A program made the translations under genes and the position numbers. Below, in pieces: positions 9,025-18,791 of a DNA stretch of 64,000 nucleotides (position 1 is the stretch's first letter; the number at the start of each line of letters is the position of its first letter). The notes below the pieces were generated by a model that worked only from the letters and a program-made list of their open reading frames with translations, did no database searches and had not been told where the DNA came from. The stretch covers positions 682,001 through 746,000 of the forward strand of contig OY782877.1 in the NCBI GenBank assembly GCA_963678445.1. Direction: 5' to 3'. Source of the stretch: G963678445 sp963678445 (lineage in GTDB: Bacteria; Hydrogenedentota; Hydrogenedentia; Hydrogenedentales; G963678445).

Positions 9025-9906
9025 CTACTCGGTGTCATCCGTCAATTGATTCGGCAACTCCTGTGCCAGGATTTCTGCCTTTTCAGGGTGTCCGGTGGTT
9101 TTGTAGAGTTGCGCCAGACGCAGCGCCGTCAGCCGCATGAGGGATTCTGCCTCGGGTACGGCTTTTCGTTTGAGTCCCAGCGCGAGTCGCATGGTGCGGC
9201 GATAAAGCCGTTCCGCCTCATCATACGTCGCTTCTTTCTCGTAGATTTTGCCCAGTAAAAGACTTAACTCCAAACCGGGCATCGTGATTTCTTGCGCAGA
9301 TTGCAAGGTGGTTTCGAGTAATTGACGCGCCTGTACAAACTCGCCGTTGGCAAAAAGCAATCGCGCCTTATGCTTGGCAATACGCTGCTGCTGCGCCAAC
9401 CCCGGCGCAAGCGACATTGCCTTATCCAAAGCGGCAAGCGCCTCTTCCGTCTTGGGCGGAAGCATCTGCGCCATTAACGTGGCCTGCGTCAAATACAAAC
9501 GCGCCTGATCCTTGGGCGCATGAGGAATCGCCAACTCATCCTCAATGGTTTGCAAGCCCTCCTCGGGTGAAAGAGCGTTCACGGCATTACCAATGATCTC
9601 ATCCGCCACAGACGGCCCCTCCTCCCCCTCCTTTTCCGGTGAAAGGCTACGAATCGTAAGGGTTTTCGGCTCTTCATCCTCTTGTACGGCTTCCGGCGGT
9701 GTAAACGTTTGTGTGGGTTTACTCCGCTTATCCGTGCTTAGCACCATGGCTTTCTCACGCGTCGTACCCGGTTTTGCCGTAAAGCGTTTCACCGTACTGA
9801 TACTTGAGGCAGGACCTCTTCCCTGCGTTAGATAAGCAGTAAGCCCCAATGTCAGCGTAAAAATGAGGATAATTGCGACGACGATAAGGCCCTGATGCTT
9901 TTCCAT
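9025..9906 (-). CDS. Membrane-anchored TPR-like protein
   Basis: The 293-residue product starts with one transmembrane segment (about residues 6-26). A low-complexity region follows, then helical repeats with tetratricopeptide character from about residue 120 (LYLTQATLM, ALAALDKAMSLAPG, ARLLFANGEFVQARQLLE, LGKIYEKEATYDEAERLYRR, LAQLYKTTGHPEKAEILAQ). TPR proteins act as scaffolds, so a protein-interaction role at the membrane is likely; nothing more specific can be said. The start at 9906 is supported by GGGGA 7 bases upstream; an alternative ATG lies at 9927. Confidence 0.75.
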   Translation of the reverse strand: MEKHQGLIVVAIILIFTLTLGLTAYLTQGRGPASSISTVKRFTAKPGTTREKAMVLSTDKRSKPTQTFTPPEAVQEDEEPKTLTIRSLSPEKEGEEGPSVADEIIGNAVNALSPEEGLQTIEDELAIPHAPKDQARLYLTQATLMAQMLPPKTEEALAALDKAMSLAPGLAQQQRIAKHKARLLFANGEFVQARQLLETTLQSAQEITMPGLELSLLLGKIYEKEATYDEAERLYRRTMRLALGLKRKAVPEAESLMRLTALRLAQLYKTTGHPEKAEILAQELPNQLTDDTE

Positions 9907-10039
9907 TGTCTTTTCCCCATCTTCCATACCAGATGCTGCACCTGGAGATAGCCTTGGACAAAAAAACGAAATTTTTGCTGCGGTCCCTGGCCATTTCGGG
10001 TGTTATAAGCTGCTGGCCACGGGGAAAGTTCCCGAAATG

Positions 10040-11260
10040 CTAGCAAATTTTCTCCAGCGCATTGGTAATGTCATCCATAATATCCTGTGCATCTTCTATG
10101 CCGACCGCAAGCCGGATAAGCGTATCGGTGATGCCAAGCGCATAGCGCTCTTCACGACTATATTCGTAATAACTGACCGTGGCGGGATGTGTAATAAGTG
10201 TTTCCACCCCGCCCAGACTAGGCGCGATGTAGCACAACTTTAATTGATCCAGAAAACTCTTCGCACTTTCAAGAGTGCCCTTGATTTCAAAGGTAACAAC
10301 GCCCCCGAATCCCGACATCTGTTCTTTGGCGATATGATGGTGGGGATGGCTTTCAAGCCCCGGATAGTAGACGCGTTTGATTTTCGGGTGTTTTTCCAAT
10401 GCCTGAGCAATGTTCATCGCGCTTTCATTCTGCGTTTTAACCCGGATAGCAAAGGTCTTCATGCCGCGCAACAGCAAATAGCAACAATGCGGATCAATCA
10501 CGCCTCCAAAGGCCTTGTGCATCTTTCGGACTTGGTCCACCAACTCTTTTCTGCCCAATACTGCACCCGCCAGAATATCATTGTGTCCCGCAAGGTATTT
10601 GGTGCAACTGTGCAACACCAAATCCACCCCAAACTCAAGCGGTCGTTGGTTCATAGGCGTGCTAAAGGTCGCATCAATCATGGTCAGCACATTGTGCTTC
10701 CGGGCAATTTCACGCAACTTGTCCAGATCGAAAATATTCAGATACGGATTTGTAGGCGATTCAGAAAAGATAAAGCGGGTATTGGGTTGTACAGCCGCAT
10801 CCAGGGCTTCATAGTCGCCAAAGGGGACAATGGTGCAACTAACGCCAAAACGCTGCAAATAAGAACTGCAAAACTCCAGGGTTTTCTTATACGCATCGTC
10901 GGTAATCACAATATGATCATCACTACGCACAAAGGCAAGGATAGTCGTCGTGATGGCGCTCATACCGGAACCAAAGACCACACAATCCTCTGCATGCGCC
11001 AATGCCGCCAGACGTTGTTCCGCCACCTTCTCCGTAGGATTGCCATAGCGCCCATATTCAAAACGCGCTTTTCCATGCTTCGTATACGCCTCGATTTCCT
11101 TGGAGTCTTTAAAGGCATATGTGGAAGTTTGTACGATAGGCGTCGTAATAGAATCTGCATAGCGCAGACGTTCTTCACCCGCATGAATGGAGCGTGTGGA
11201 AAACCCCAGGTGATCGGTTTCTGCGATTTCTTTTCCTTTATATTCATTCTCGTTCGACAT
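10040..11260 (-). CDS. Trans-sulfuration family PLP enzyme (cystathionine gamma-synthase/lyase type)
   Basis: This 406-residue protein belongs to the Cys/Met metabolism PLP-dependent family. It carries STRSIHAGE, YGRYGNPT, FGSGMSA and the PLP lysine in HSCTKYLAGHND. Members are cystathionine gamma-synthase, cystathionine beta- or gamma-lyase, O-acetylhomoserine sulfhydrylase and methionine gamma-lyase; they cannot be separated by eye. The C-terminus has SLGGVETLITHP, common to gamma-type enzymes. The length is normal (about 380-430). The gene stands alone on its strand with a repeat-filled gap upstream. Confidence 0.9.
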   Translation of the reverse strand: MSNENEYKGKEIAETDHLGFSTRSIHAGEERLRYADSITTPIVQTSTYAFKDSKEIEAYTKHGKARFEYGRYGNPTEKVAEQRLAALAHAEDCVVFGSGMSAITTTILAFVRSDDHIVITDDAYKKTLEFCSSYLQRFGVSCTIVPFGDYEALDAAVQPNTRFIFSESPTNPYLNIFDLDKLREIARKHNVLTMIDATFSTPMNQRPLEFGVDLVLHSCTKYLAGHNDILAGAVLGRKELVDQVRKMHKAFGGVIDPHCCYLLLRGMKTFAIRVKTQNESAMNIAQALEKHPKIKRVYYPGLESHPHHHIAKEQMSGFGGVVTFEIKGTLESAKSFLDQLKLCYIAPSLGGVETLITHPATVSYYEYSREERYALGITDTLIRLAVGIEDAQDIMDDITNALEKIC

Positions 11261-11611
11261 GCGTTACTGTCCCTGTACTGTATTACGTCAGTTTTTTCCA
11301 TACACCCTGTTGACCCGACAAAGGAGCTTCCAAAAAATACCGGAACCTTGTAGGGCGGTGCTGGATCTGCTCTGTAAAGTTATGCATCAACTTATTACAC
11401 AAACGAAACTTGCGATACGCAACTTCACCAAAAATATATTTTTCTCGTTCTCACGGTCCTCCGTGGGAACGAGGGCGATGTTTCTCACTGTGGTCAGCGA
11501 CGGCAAGGACCATATCTCTTCGGTGTGGCCCTGGCCGCCTCTAGGGTAACATAGGCGCTAGCGGCGTTTCATGAAAAAACACGGCCATGGCTTCAACGCA
11601 GGCAATTCGTA
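11261..11611. repeat. Gap of 350 bp with family C and family A repeats
   Basis: No gene was found. A family C palindrome lies at 11454-11475 and a minus-oriented family A copy at about 11481-11548. The remainder has no recognisable element. Confidence 0.7.
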
Positions 11612-13861
11612 TTACCACGTATGCTTTTTGCGTCGAAACAGCAGACCTCTTGCACTGATCAGCAGCAAAAGCAAGGTAGCAGCGCTAATCTGTAGCCCTA
11701 CGCGCTGCAAGGTAGAGGTATAGCTAAAAATAACGGTATGCGGTCCCTCGCCTACCTCAACCCCACGAAAAACACCGTCGATAGGGAAAATAGAGGCCGG
11801 GTTGCCATCAACCGTGGCGGTCCAGCCAGGGTACCAACTATCCGCCAGCACCAGTACACCGGGGCGGGTGTGCTCCACCTCGACAACAACGTGGGCATTG
11901 GTCTCCTCGGTAACCTGTGCGCGGGTAACAGGCCCATTATCCGCGTCAGGAAGAATTACATCCTCCAATAATGGCGGGGCCGTCGGATGGAGCTGCGCAG
12001 GATCAAAATGATCGACACGACGCCCTGCGTAGATCATACGTGCACGTGGGGAAGCCTCAAGGTCACGAAAGAGGATAGCCCCCGCAGGAAACACCTGTTG
12101 AATATTGAGCACAGGACGTACTGCGGCAAAATCGGACTGGATATCCTCTTTGGTCAATAGAAACGCCTGGGTACCGGTACGACGTAACAGTAACGGAGCC
12201 TCTGCGGCCCGCTCGATAAACTTCTGGTAACGGTCAAGCATGACACCAGAGGGGGAAAATACCTGCGCCAGTCCGTTTCCGGACAACGGCCACTCTTGCA
12301 GTGCCTGGCTACCGCCAATACGGGTATCCATTTTCTTCAGCGAGCTGATAAAGGGTGTTTCAGGAAAAATCGAGGCGGTGGGCGTGCGGGGCAACTGCGG
12401 ACGGAAGGCAAGTGTTAGCGTAAGCAGGGCAAGCGCCGTCAACGAATATCCCGTCAGGCGCGCACTGGGACGCAGCAGCGTAAAGGCCAATACCCCCAGT
12501 ACCACAAGCGCACTGAGTACCGCAGGAAACAAACCTTTCAGCAGAGGAACCGTGGCAAAATCCGTACGTAACATGCTCACGAGCACCCCGCCAAAAAGCG
12601 GTACCCATAAAAGGGGAACATATAGAAACAATTTCTTCAACGCCGCCTTGCACTGTTCCGGTCCCAACTCATTCCACTCCTCGGCAGCAGCAGCAGCCAG
12701 GAACGTAAAGGCAAAGGCATGGGAAATAAGGAAATGGTACGGACGCAACCCCGATAGAAAAGGAAGCTTGGCAAGCAACGGCACAAACAGCAAAGCAATG
12801 AGCACCATGCTGAATCCGGCAAGAAAAAGCGCCTCCGTACGCCGTCGGAGTACCTTACCCACATAGGTGCGCAGGGAAAGCCACAGGGAAAACAGCAAGA
12901 GCGGCGTCGCCCCTATGTAAAGCAATAAGATCAGCGGCGCGGCTTGCTCGCGATCAGGGGCAAGACATCCCGGTGCAAAGGCCGCGATTAAATCGCGCAG
13001 ATACACATGCTGCTGCACCGACGTAGGCAGGGGTGCACCCTGACGCAAATACTCCACATACGGCAGCAGCTGAAAAGCAATCAACGCCAGCGACATCGCC
13101 CCGCCCAGCAGAAAAGCGATAAAGGCGGTATTGAAATGCGTCCAATGTCGATCACGCGCACTGCGTAATACAAGATAGAGCGCCACAAACACCGCCGATG
13201 CAAACGACGTTTCCGGATCGCCCCCCAAAGCGATGAGGGCCAGTGTAAAACTCAGCAACGGCCATGCACGAAATTGCCCTAAAAGAAGCCGTTCCGTACA
13301 GGGCAACAACAGCGGAAACCACGGCAACGCATCCGACATCGGGTGGCCACACCACAGCAACAGCGGTCCGCTACACTGATACGTCACCGCGATAAACAAA
13401 GCAATGGCCGGCGGCAAGCCAAACCGACGAGCAGCATAAAACGCACACCAGCCCGCCAGGACAAGTTTCAGAATAACCGACCAGCGCAACGCGGTTATGA
13501 GCGAAAAAAAGTAAAACGGAATCGTGAAGGGCGAAAAAACCCGCGTGCGCCACAACGCCATAAACGGTGCACCAAAGCCTTCGTTGGGATTCCAGGCCAA
13601 CGAACGCTCTGTAGCAACACTATCCTGTATAAACTTATACCAGGGATAAAAACGTTGCGCATGCAGCGCATTATAAGGATTACTTTGCGGCTGCAACCCC
13701 TCCGGACGCGCCTCCTGCCAGGGAGGCGTGAAAAAAACACTCTGCACATCCAGCGGAATCCAGCTTTCCTGTGCAAAGGGGAGAAAGAAGACCACCGGCA
13801 CCAGGACCAGTAAGCCTATGCAAGCAAGGTTTTCCAGGATGGAGCGTTTGCGCAACTGCAT
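11612..13861 (-). CDS. YfhO-like multi-pass membrane protein
   Basis: The 749-residue protein has about a dozen membrane helices and resembles the YfhO family (GT-C-like membrane proteins linked to glycosylation of cell-surface polymers). After the first helix an exoplasmic loop has W and D residues (ESWIPLDVQ). The C-terminal periplasmic domain contains the typical LADSWYPGWTATVDG segment, followed by a last helix and a basic tail. It lies 20 bp downstream of the E3 gene on the same strand, so it is probably cotranscribed although it is functionally unrelated. The exact reaction is unknown. Confidence 0.8.
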   Translation of the reverse strand: MQLRKRSILENLACIGLLVLVPVVFFLPFAQESWIPLDVQSVFFTPPWQEARPEGLQPQSNPYNALHAQRFYPWYKFIQDSVATERSLAWNPNEGFGAPFMALWRTRVFSPFTIPFYFFSLITALRWSVILKLVLAGWCAFYAARRFGLPPAIALFIAVTYQCSGPLLLWCGHPMSDALPWFPLLLPCTERLLLGQFRAWPLLSFTLALIALGGDPETSFASAVFVALYLVLRSARDRHWTHFNTAFIAFLLGGAMSLALIAFQLLPYVEYLRQGAPLPTSVQQHVYLRDLIAAFAPGCLAPDREQAAPLILLLYIGATPLLLFSLWLSLRTYVGKVLRRRTEALFLAGFSMVLIALLFVPLLAKLPFLSGLRPYHFLISHAFAFTFLAAAAAEEWNELGPEQCKAALKKLFLYVPLLWVPLFGGVLVSMLRTDFATVPLLKGLFPAVLSALVVLGVLAFTLLRPSARLTGYSLTALALLTLTLAFRPQLPRTPTASIFPETPFISSLKKMDTRIGGSQALQEWPLSGNGLAQVFSPSGVMLDRYQKFIERAAEAPLLLRRTGTQAFLLTKEDIQSDFAAVRPVLNIQQVFPAGAILFRDLEASPRARMIYAGRRVDHFDPAQLHPTAPPLLEDVILPDADNGPVTRAQVTEETNAHVVVEVEHTRPGVLVLADSWYPGWTATVDGNPASIFPIDGVFRGVEVGEGPHTVIFSYTSTLQRVGLQISAATLLLLLISARGLLFRRKKHTW

Positions 13862-13881
13862 ACCCTTCTCCCCTCCATTTC

Positions 13882-15276
13882 CTACTTCCGCTTCGCAGGA
13901 CGCGTGTGAATACCCATCCCATAATAATCTTCCGCAGCTTCCAAAAGCGCTTCAGACAACGTCGGATGCGTATGCACCGTATGCGTAATCTCCTCCACCG
14001 TCGCCTCCATCGACATGGCCAACGCCGCCGTTGCGATCAGCTCACCCGCCTCCGGTCCCATGATATGCACCCCGATAATCTCATCCGTAGCCGCATCCCC
14101 AATAATCTTCACCATCCCCTCCGTCTCACCAATCGCATGCGCACGGCCATTACCCGAGAAAAGGAATTTACCCGTCTTTACCGCAATGCCCTGCTCCTTC
14201 GCCTGCTTCTCCGTCAACCCCACCGAAGCCACCTCAGGATGCGTAAAATTACACGCCGGGATGACACGATAATCCATCGTACGCTGACCACCCGTAGCAT
14301 TCGTAGCCGCCACAATCCCCTCCGTCGAAGCACCATGCGCCAACCAGGTACGGTCAATCACATCCCCAATCGCATAGATACCCGGCACACTGGTTTCAAG
14401 GCGTTCATTCACCACAATGCCCCCGCGACGCCCCACCTCAATACCCAAACCAGGCGTCCGGGTGACCACCTCGCAATTACACTGCAAACCAATACTAACC
14501 AGCACAAGATCCACATCAAGCCCGCCCGGCTTCTTCCCCTCCAACTCCAGATGCACACCCTTCTCATTCGCATCCAGCGCCTTTACCTTCGTACCCACAC
14601 GCACATCAACGCCCTGCTTCTTCAACGAAGCCGCCAGACGCTTGCTCAACTCCTCCTCCGCACGCGGCAACACCGTAGGCATCATCTCGATCAACGAAAC
14701 CTCAGCACCAAGCCCATTCCAGATACACGTAAACTCCGCCCCAATAGCGCCCGCGCCAATCACCGCAATACGCTTCGGCAGTTTCGTCAACTTCAACGCA
14801 TCCGTACTACCAATAACCGTACTACCATTGAACTCCAAACCCGGCAACTGCGCAGGACGTCCCCCCGTCGCAATAATAATCTTATCCGCAGAGACCTCCC
14901 GATCCCCAACCGAAATCCGACCCGCAGCAACCACCGTCGCCTCCCCCTCGATCACCTCAATACCATGCGCCTTAAACAACGCAGCAATACCACCCGTATT
15001 AATCCCCACCACCTTATCCTTGCGCTCGATCAACTTCGGCAAATCCACCGACACACCATCCACCTTCAACGCCAAATCATCCGCATCCTGCAACTTTCGA
15101 TACAAATTCGCCGTATTTATAAGCGTTTTCGTCGGTATACACCCCACATTAAGACACACACCGCCCAACGCACCCCGTTCAATAACCGCAACCTTCGCAC
15201 CCCGTTGCGCACACCGAATAGCCGCAACATACCCACCAGGCCCCGCACCAATCACCGCGACATCATAACTAGACAT
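13882..15276 (-). CDS. lpdA: Dihydrolipoyl dehydrogenase (E3)
   Basis: E3 reoxidises dihydrolipoamide of 2-oxo acid dehydrogenase complexes with NAD+ through FAD and a redox disulfide. The 464-residue protein shows the FAD motif GAGPGGYVAA, the active-site disulfide GGVCLNVGCIPTK (Cys41 and Cys46), the NAD motif IGAGAIGAEF, the second FAD motif GIYAIGDV and the C-terminal HTHPTLSE with the catalytic His-Glu. The length is as expected. It follows the E2 gene at a distance of 273 bp, with repeats in between, and is followed closely by the YfhO-like gene. Confidence 0.96.
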   Translation of the reverse strand: MSSYDVAVIGAGPGGYVAAIRCAQRGAKVAVIERGALGGVCLNVGCIPTKTLINTANLYRKLQDADDLALKVDGVSVDLPKLIERKDKVVGINTGGIAALFKAHGIEVIEGEATVVAAGRISVGDREVSADKIIIATGGRPAQLPGLEFNGSTVIGSTDALKLTKLPKRIAVIGAGAIGAEFTCIWNGLGAEVSLIEMMPTVLPRAEEELSKRLAASLKKQGVDVRVGTKVKALDANEKGVHLELEGKKPGGLDVDLVLVSIGLQCNCEVVTRTPGLGIEVGRRGGIVVNERLETSVPGIYAIGDVIDRTWLAHGASTEGIVAATNATGGQRTMDYRVIPACNFTHPEVASVGLTEKQAKEQGIAVKTGKFLFSGNGRAHAIGETEGMVKIIGDAATDEIIGVHIMGPEAGELIATAALAMSMEATVEEITHTVHTHPTLSEALLEAAEDYYGMGIHTRPAKRK

Positions 15277-15310
15277 AGATCAACTCCAATCCACTTTCCT
15301 TGCACCTTAA

Positions 15311-15540
15311 TGGCCAGGACCAGCGGTCCAGCGACCGGTGGCCAGGGCCACACCCAGGAGATAGGGTCCTTACCGTCCCTGACCCAAGTCAGACTTTTCC
15401 AATTCCTCGTTTTTCTTTGCTTCTTTCTTTTTCCGTAAAAAGAAAGAAGTCTAAAGTGGTCCAGCGACCACAAGCAATCGGTATGGTCCTTGCCATACCT
15501 GGCAACAGTAAAATTTCGTTTTTTATGACCGCTTTTCAGA
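15311..15540 (+). repeat. Composite repeat block: family A, B, A
   Basis: The E2-E3 gap holds one family A copy (15311-15400), a family B palindrome (15408-15449) and a second family A copy (15452-15540). The second A copy ends in TTTCGTTTTTTATGACCGCTTTTCAG, which defines the right end of the family. Confidence 0.85.
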
Positions 15541-15549
15541 TTTTAGTAA

Positions 15550-16875
15550 CTAAAACGCGGCCGACTCCATAATTTCCTTCAGACGCCCCATAAACTGCGC
15601 CGCCACAGCCCCATCAATCACCCGATGATCACTCGAAAGCGTCAACTTCATAATAGGCCGAATATGCAGGCCCCCATCAATCACCACAGGCCGATCCTTC
15701 ATCTGCCCCACCGCCAGGATAGCACTATCCGGCTGATTAATAATCGCCGTAAAATGATCCACCCCAAAAGCACCCAGATTCGATACCGTAAACGTGTTCC
15801 CCGTATAATCATCCGGCAACAACTTACCCGTCTTCGCCTTCTCCGCCATCACCTTCGTCGCCGCACACAACCCCTCCAACGAAAGATTCTGCGCCTGCCG
15901 CACAACCGGCACGATCAGTCCCGTAGGAAGCGCCACCGCCATACCCAGATTAATATCCGCCACCTCCTCAATCGCATCCCCCAGCCAACGGGCATTCACC
16001 GCCGGAAAATCACGCAACGCACGCGTTGCCGCAAAAAGCACCAAATCATTATACGACGCCTTGAAACCACGCAAACCGCTACGAAACGCCTTGCACGCAC
16101 TCATGTCAACCTCAACCGTCACATAATAATGCGGCGCACTAAACTTACTCGCGCCCATACGCTCAGCGATAATACGACGCATCGGGCTAACAGGCGTAGC
16201 GCCACTGGCCTTACTTGCCACAGGCGCAGATTCAGACGCAGCCCTATAACCACTCACATCCGTTTTCGTTATCTTACCCCCCACCCCCGTGCCAGACACC
16301 TCACGCAGGTCAATCCCCGCATTCTGCGCCATCCGCTTAGCCGTAGGCGTCACCTTCTGCGACGTTGCCGCAAGCACATCCGCCTCCATCACACGCCCCC
16401 CTACCCCACTGCCCTGCAACGTAGCGAGATCAATACCCCGCACCGCAGCTGTTTTCCGTGCACGAGGAGAGACAGGCGCATTGGTCACTTGTGCAGCCAC
16501 CGGCGCAGCCGCAGCCGCCCCAGATTGAGACGCAGGTGCAACAGGCGCGCTTGGCATTTCCGTTGCAGTGCTTTCCGCAGCGGGCGCCTCAGCCACAGTA
16601 GCGCCAGCATCATACGCACTGAGATCAGGCAGCGCTTCATCAGCTTCACCAACCAGAGCTACCGGCGTAAGTACCGGCACCTCCACCCCCGTAGGAACCA
16701 AAATCTTACGCAACACCCCACTAGCAGTAGATTCACACTCCACCTCGGCCTTATCCGTCTGAATTGAGAACAGCGGCTCTCCCTCCTTAACATCATCCCC
16801 TTCCGCTTTAAACCACTCTACAATTTCAGCTTCCTCTACCGATTGCCCCATCTTAGGTAATACTATCTCGTGCAT
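15550..16875 (-). CDS. Dihydrolipoamide acyltransferase (E2) with two peripheral-subunit-binding domains
   Basis: E2 transfers the acyl group from lipoamide to CoA and forms the complex core. The 441-residue protein has a lipoyl domain (residues about 1-78, lipoyl Lys42 in TDKAEVE) and an Ala/Pro-rich linker. It then has two successive E3/E1-binding domains (about 133-168 and 173-209, each with the GIDL...G-G-G pattern). The catalytic domain from about 225 ends with DHRVIDG (His417, Asp421). Most bacterial E2s have a single binding domain. No E1 gene is present nearby, so pyruvate, branched-chain or acetoin specificity is open. MtlD lies 5 bp upstream on the same strand. Confidence 0.92.
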   Translation of the reverse strand: MHEIVLPKMGQSVEEAEIVEWFKAEGDDVKEGEPLFSIQTDKAEVECESTASGVLRKILVPTGVEVPVLTPVALVGEADEALPDLSAYDAGATVAEAPAAESTATEMPSAPVAPASQSGAAAAAPVAAQVTNAPVSPRARKTAAVRGIDLATLQGSGVGGRVMEADVLAATSQKVTPTAKRMAQNAGIDLREVSGTGVGGKITKTDVSGYRAASESAPVASKASGATPVSPMRRIIAERMGASKFSAPHYYVTVEVDMSACKAFRSGLRGFKASYNDLVLFAATRALRDFPAVNARWLGDAIEEVADINLGMAVALPTGLIVPVVRQAQNLSLEGLCAATKVMAEKAKTGKLLPDDYTGNTFTVSNLGAFGVDHFTAIINQPDSAILAVGQMKDRPVVIDGGLHIRPIMKLTLSSDHRVIDGAVAAQFMGRLKEIMESAAF

Positions 16876-16880
16876 ACGCT

Positions 16881-18068
16881 TTACCCTAATCTACTTTCAT
16901 TCATAAGTTGCTGTTGCTGCATTATCAGTTGCGCCAAGGCGGCATTGGGGTCGATTTCACATACCTGACAAAATACGCCATCAAGCCCCTGGTCACGGCG
17001 GATACGCTGGAGGGATTGCGCCGCCGGATCATCTTTATCATCGTAGTCTATTGCAGCCGCCACTGCAAATGCAATGTGTTTAGGCGAAATCCCCTGCTCC
17101 AGACACAACCTCGCCGCACCAATCAACCGGTCATCCTTCCCCAGCTTACGCAACGGGTCACGCGCCACCCGCTGCACCTGATCCCCAAGCGCACGATTCG
17201 CATACCGCTGCAACAAATCCCCACAATGCTCCGCAAGCTCATCCGCGTCAAGCCCATACCGACACGTAAGCGCACGACAACTCTCCTCCATAGCCCCACC
17301 AACCTCACGCCGTATCGCCTCATCCCCGACCGCCTGCCAGATATACGTATACCTGCGCAGATACCCCAAATACGCCGCCGTAGCATGACTCATATTATGT
17401 ACAAAAAGCTTACGCGCGACATAAGCCTCAAAATTTGGACGCGCCTGCATATGCGCAATAGCAGGGACAGGTCCCTTAAACGCCTGCGCATCCACCGGCA
17501 ACGCACAATACGGTTCCGCAAGAACATAAAGCGGGTCCTTTTCCCGCTGCGCACGCGGCACCACCGGCACCATACGCCCAATAGAAGCCTCCACCAGCCC
17601 AACATGCCGCTCCAGGAAAGGATGCACCGCAACAGGAAGCGCCTCCCGCAACTTTCCACGCAAAAAGGCCGCCACCCCAATCATATTCTCACACAGAATA
17701 ACATTTAACGGCGCCACCTGCGCCTGCCTGCTACGCGCCTCAATCCCCTGCGCCAACACAGCAACAATATGCGGCAAAGCATGCACCCCCACCGCCGTCG
17801 AGACAATATCCGCACACGCCAACTTTTCCACAACAGCGCGCTCTTCACCCCCATACAACGCATCAACATCTTCAATAATAAGTTGACGCGGCGGCACATC
17901 CGCAATATGCACCGTATAGGAACGACGCTGCTGCAACGCCTCAATGACAACCGGATCAACATCCACAAAAGTAGTGCAGAACCCCGACTCCCAATAAAGC
18001 TGCCCCAGAAACCCCCGACCAATATTACCCGCACCAAAATGTACCGCCTGTTTCTTCACAAGACTCAC
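16881..18068 (-). CDS. mtlD: Mannitol-1-phosphate 5-dehydrogenase-like
   Basis: The 395-residue product matches mannitol-1-phosphate 5-dehydrogenase, which interconverts mannitol 1-phosphate and fructose 6-phosphate with NAD(H). The NAD motif HFGAGNIGRGF is at residues 10-20, and the catalytic region contains KLFVHNMSHATAAYLG with the conserved Lys and His of the polyol dehydrogenase family. It is slightly longer than the Escherichia coli enzyme (382). No mannitol phosphotransferase gene is in view. It is the first gene of the minus-strand run into E2, E3 and the YfhO-like protein. Confidence 0.88.
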   Translation of the reverse strand: MSLVKKQAVHFGAGNIGRGFLGQLYWESGFCTTFVDVDPVVIEALQQRRSYTVHIADVPPRQLIIEDVDALYGGEERAVVEKLACADIVSTAVGVHALPHIVAVLAQGIEARSRQAQVAPLNVILCENMIGVAAFLRGKLREALPVAVHPFLERHVGLVEASIGRMVPVVPRAQREKDPLYVLAEPYCALPVDAQAFKGPVPAIAHMQARPNFEAYVARKLFVHNMSHATAAYLGYLRRYTYIWQAVGDEAIRREVGGAMEESCRALTCRYGLDADELAEHCGDLLQRYANRALGDQVQRVARDPLRKLGKDDRLIGAARLCLEQGISPKHIAFAVAAAIDYDDKDDPAAQSLQRIRRDQGLDGVFCQVCEIDPNAALAQLIMQQQQLMNESRLG

Positions 18069-18242
18069 CCCACATGGTTACCTACGATTTTCGACAGTAT
18101 AACAGAAGCCACAGATTACCGCGGCAAACCTTGGTCATTATAGAAAACAGTAGCTTATCATTTGTTTCGAGTAAGCAGAGTGTAGTACGATTCAAATACT
18201 AGGTACTGCATACCACCGCCACTATCAAAGGACGCGCATAAA

Positions 18243-18704
18243 ATGACGCTGGCAGGATTCGATACATACATTTATGCTGGGCTCTTCGGGCTTTTTGAGC
18301 TGCTTTGGTTCCTTTGCTTATACAAACTCAACACTAAAGCGATCCAGCGGCCAGCAACAAGCGATATCAGCCTTCCCCCCTCTGCATGCAACAAAATTGC
18401 ATCTACCACCCCCTCGTTGCCACGCTCCTCCATGGGAACAAGAAATATGGTTGCGTATACTTTACACACTGTAAATGGAAAAACCTTTCTATTTTTCTCA
18501 CTAGCCAGTTTAACACTTCTTTTAACGCCTATTTGGGCTTCATTCACTTTAGAATATACGAACATATCGCCTATTTATACAATCTGTCTCTGCTTTCTCA
18601 TCGATATCTGTTTATGGAACCGAAGTATGCATTACATATTTATTGGCGGCCTGAAGGAACCTATAGACTATATTTACAATTCCATCAAAAAACATATTTT
18701 CTGA
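18243..18704 (+). CDS. Hypothetical small membrane protein with repeat sequence inside
   Basis: The product is not recognised. The 153-residue ORF has a hydrophobic N-terminus (residues about 8-28) and two further hydrophobic segments (about 80-125). Between them, residues about 32-65 are encoded by a family A fragment and a family C copy (18334-18441). AAGGA lies about 10 bases before the ATG. Either a real membrane protein tolerated an insertion, or this is a decayed gene whose frame happens to stay open. Confidence 0.4.
   Translation: MTLAGFDTYIYAGLFGLFELLWFLCLYKLNTKAIQRPATSDISLPPSACNKIASTTPSLPRSSMGTRNMVAYTLHTVNGKTFLFFSLASLTLLLTPIWASFTLEYTNISPIYTICLCFLIDICLWNRSMHYIFIGGLKEPIDYIYNSIKKHIF
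18334..18441 (+). repeat. Family A fragment plus family C copy inside an ORF
   Basis: CTAAAGCGATCCAGCGGCCAG (left end of family A) at 18334, followed by GCCACGCTCCTCCATGGGAACAAG of family C at about 18418-18441. Confidence 0.65.
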
Positions 18705-18791
18705 CAATCTTGTGAACCTCTAGTCTGAATGAAGAAGAATAAACCTGTAGGTACGGAATTTTTCCGTGCTTAAGAATTGAGTGCAAAACAG

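Noticed and set aside
13771..15438. 555-codon plus-strand open frame opposite E3
   Set aside because: It is the antisense shadow of lpdA; the Arg/Thr/His-rich composition is an artefact of codon bias on the other strand.
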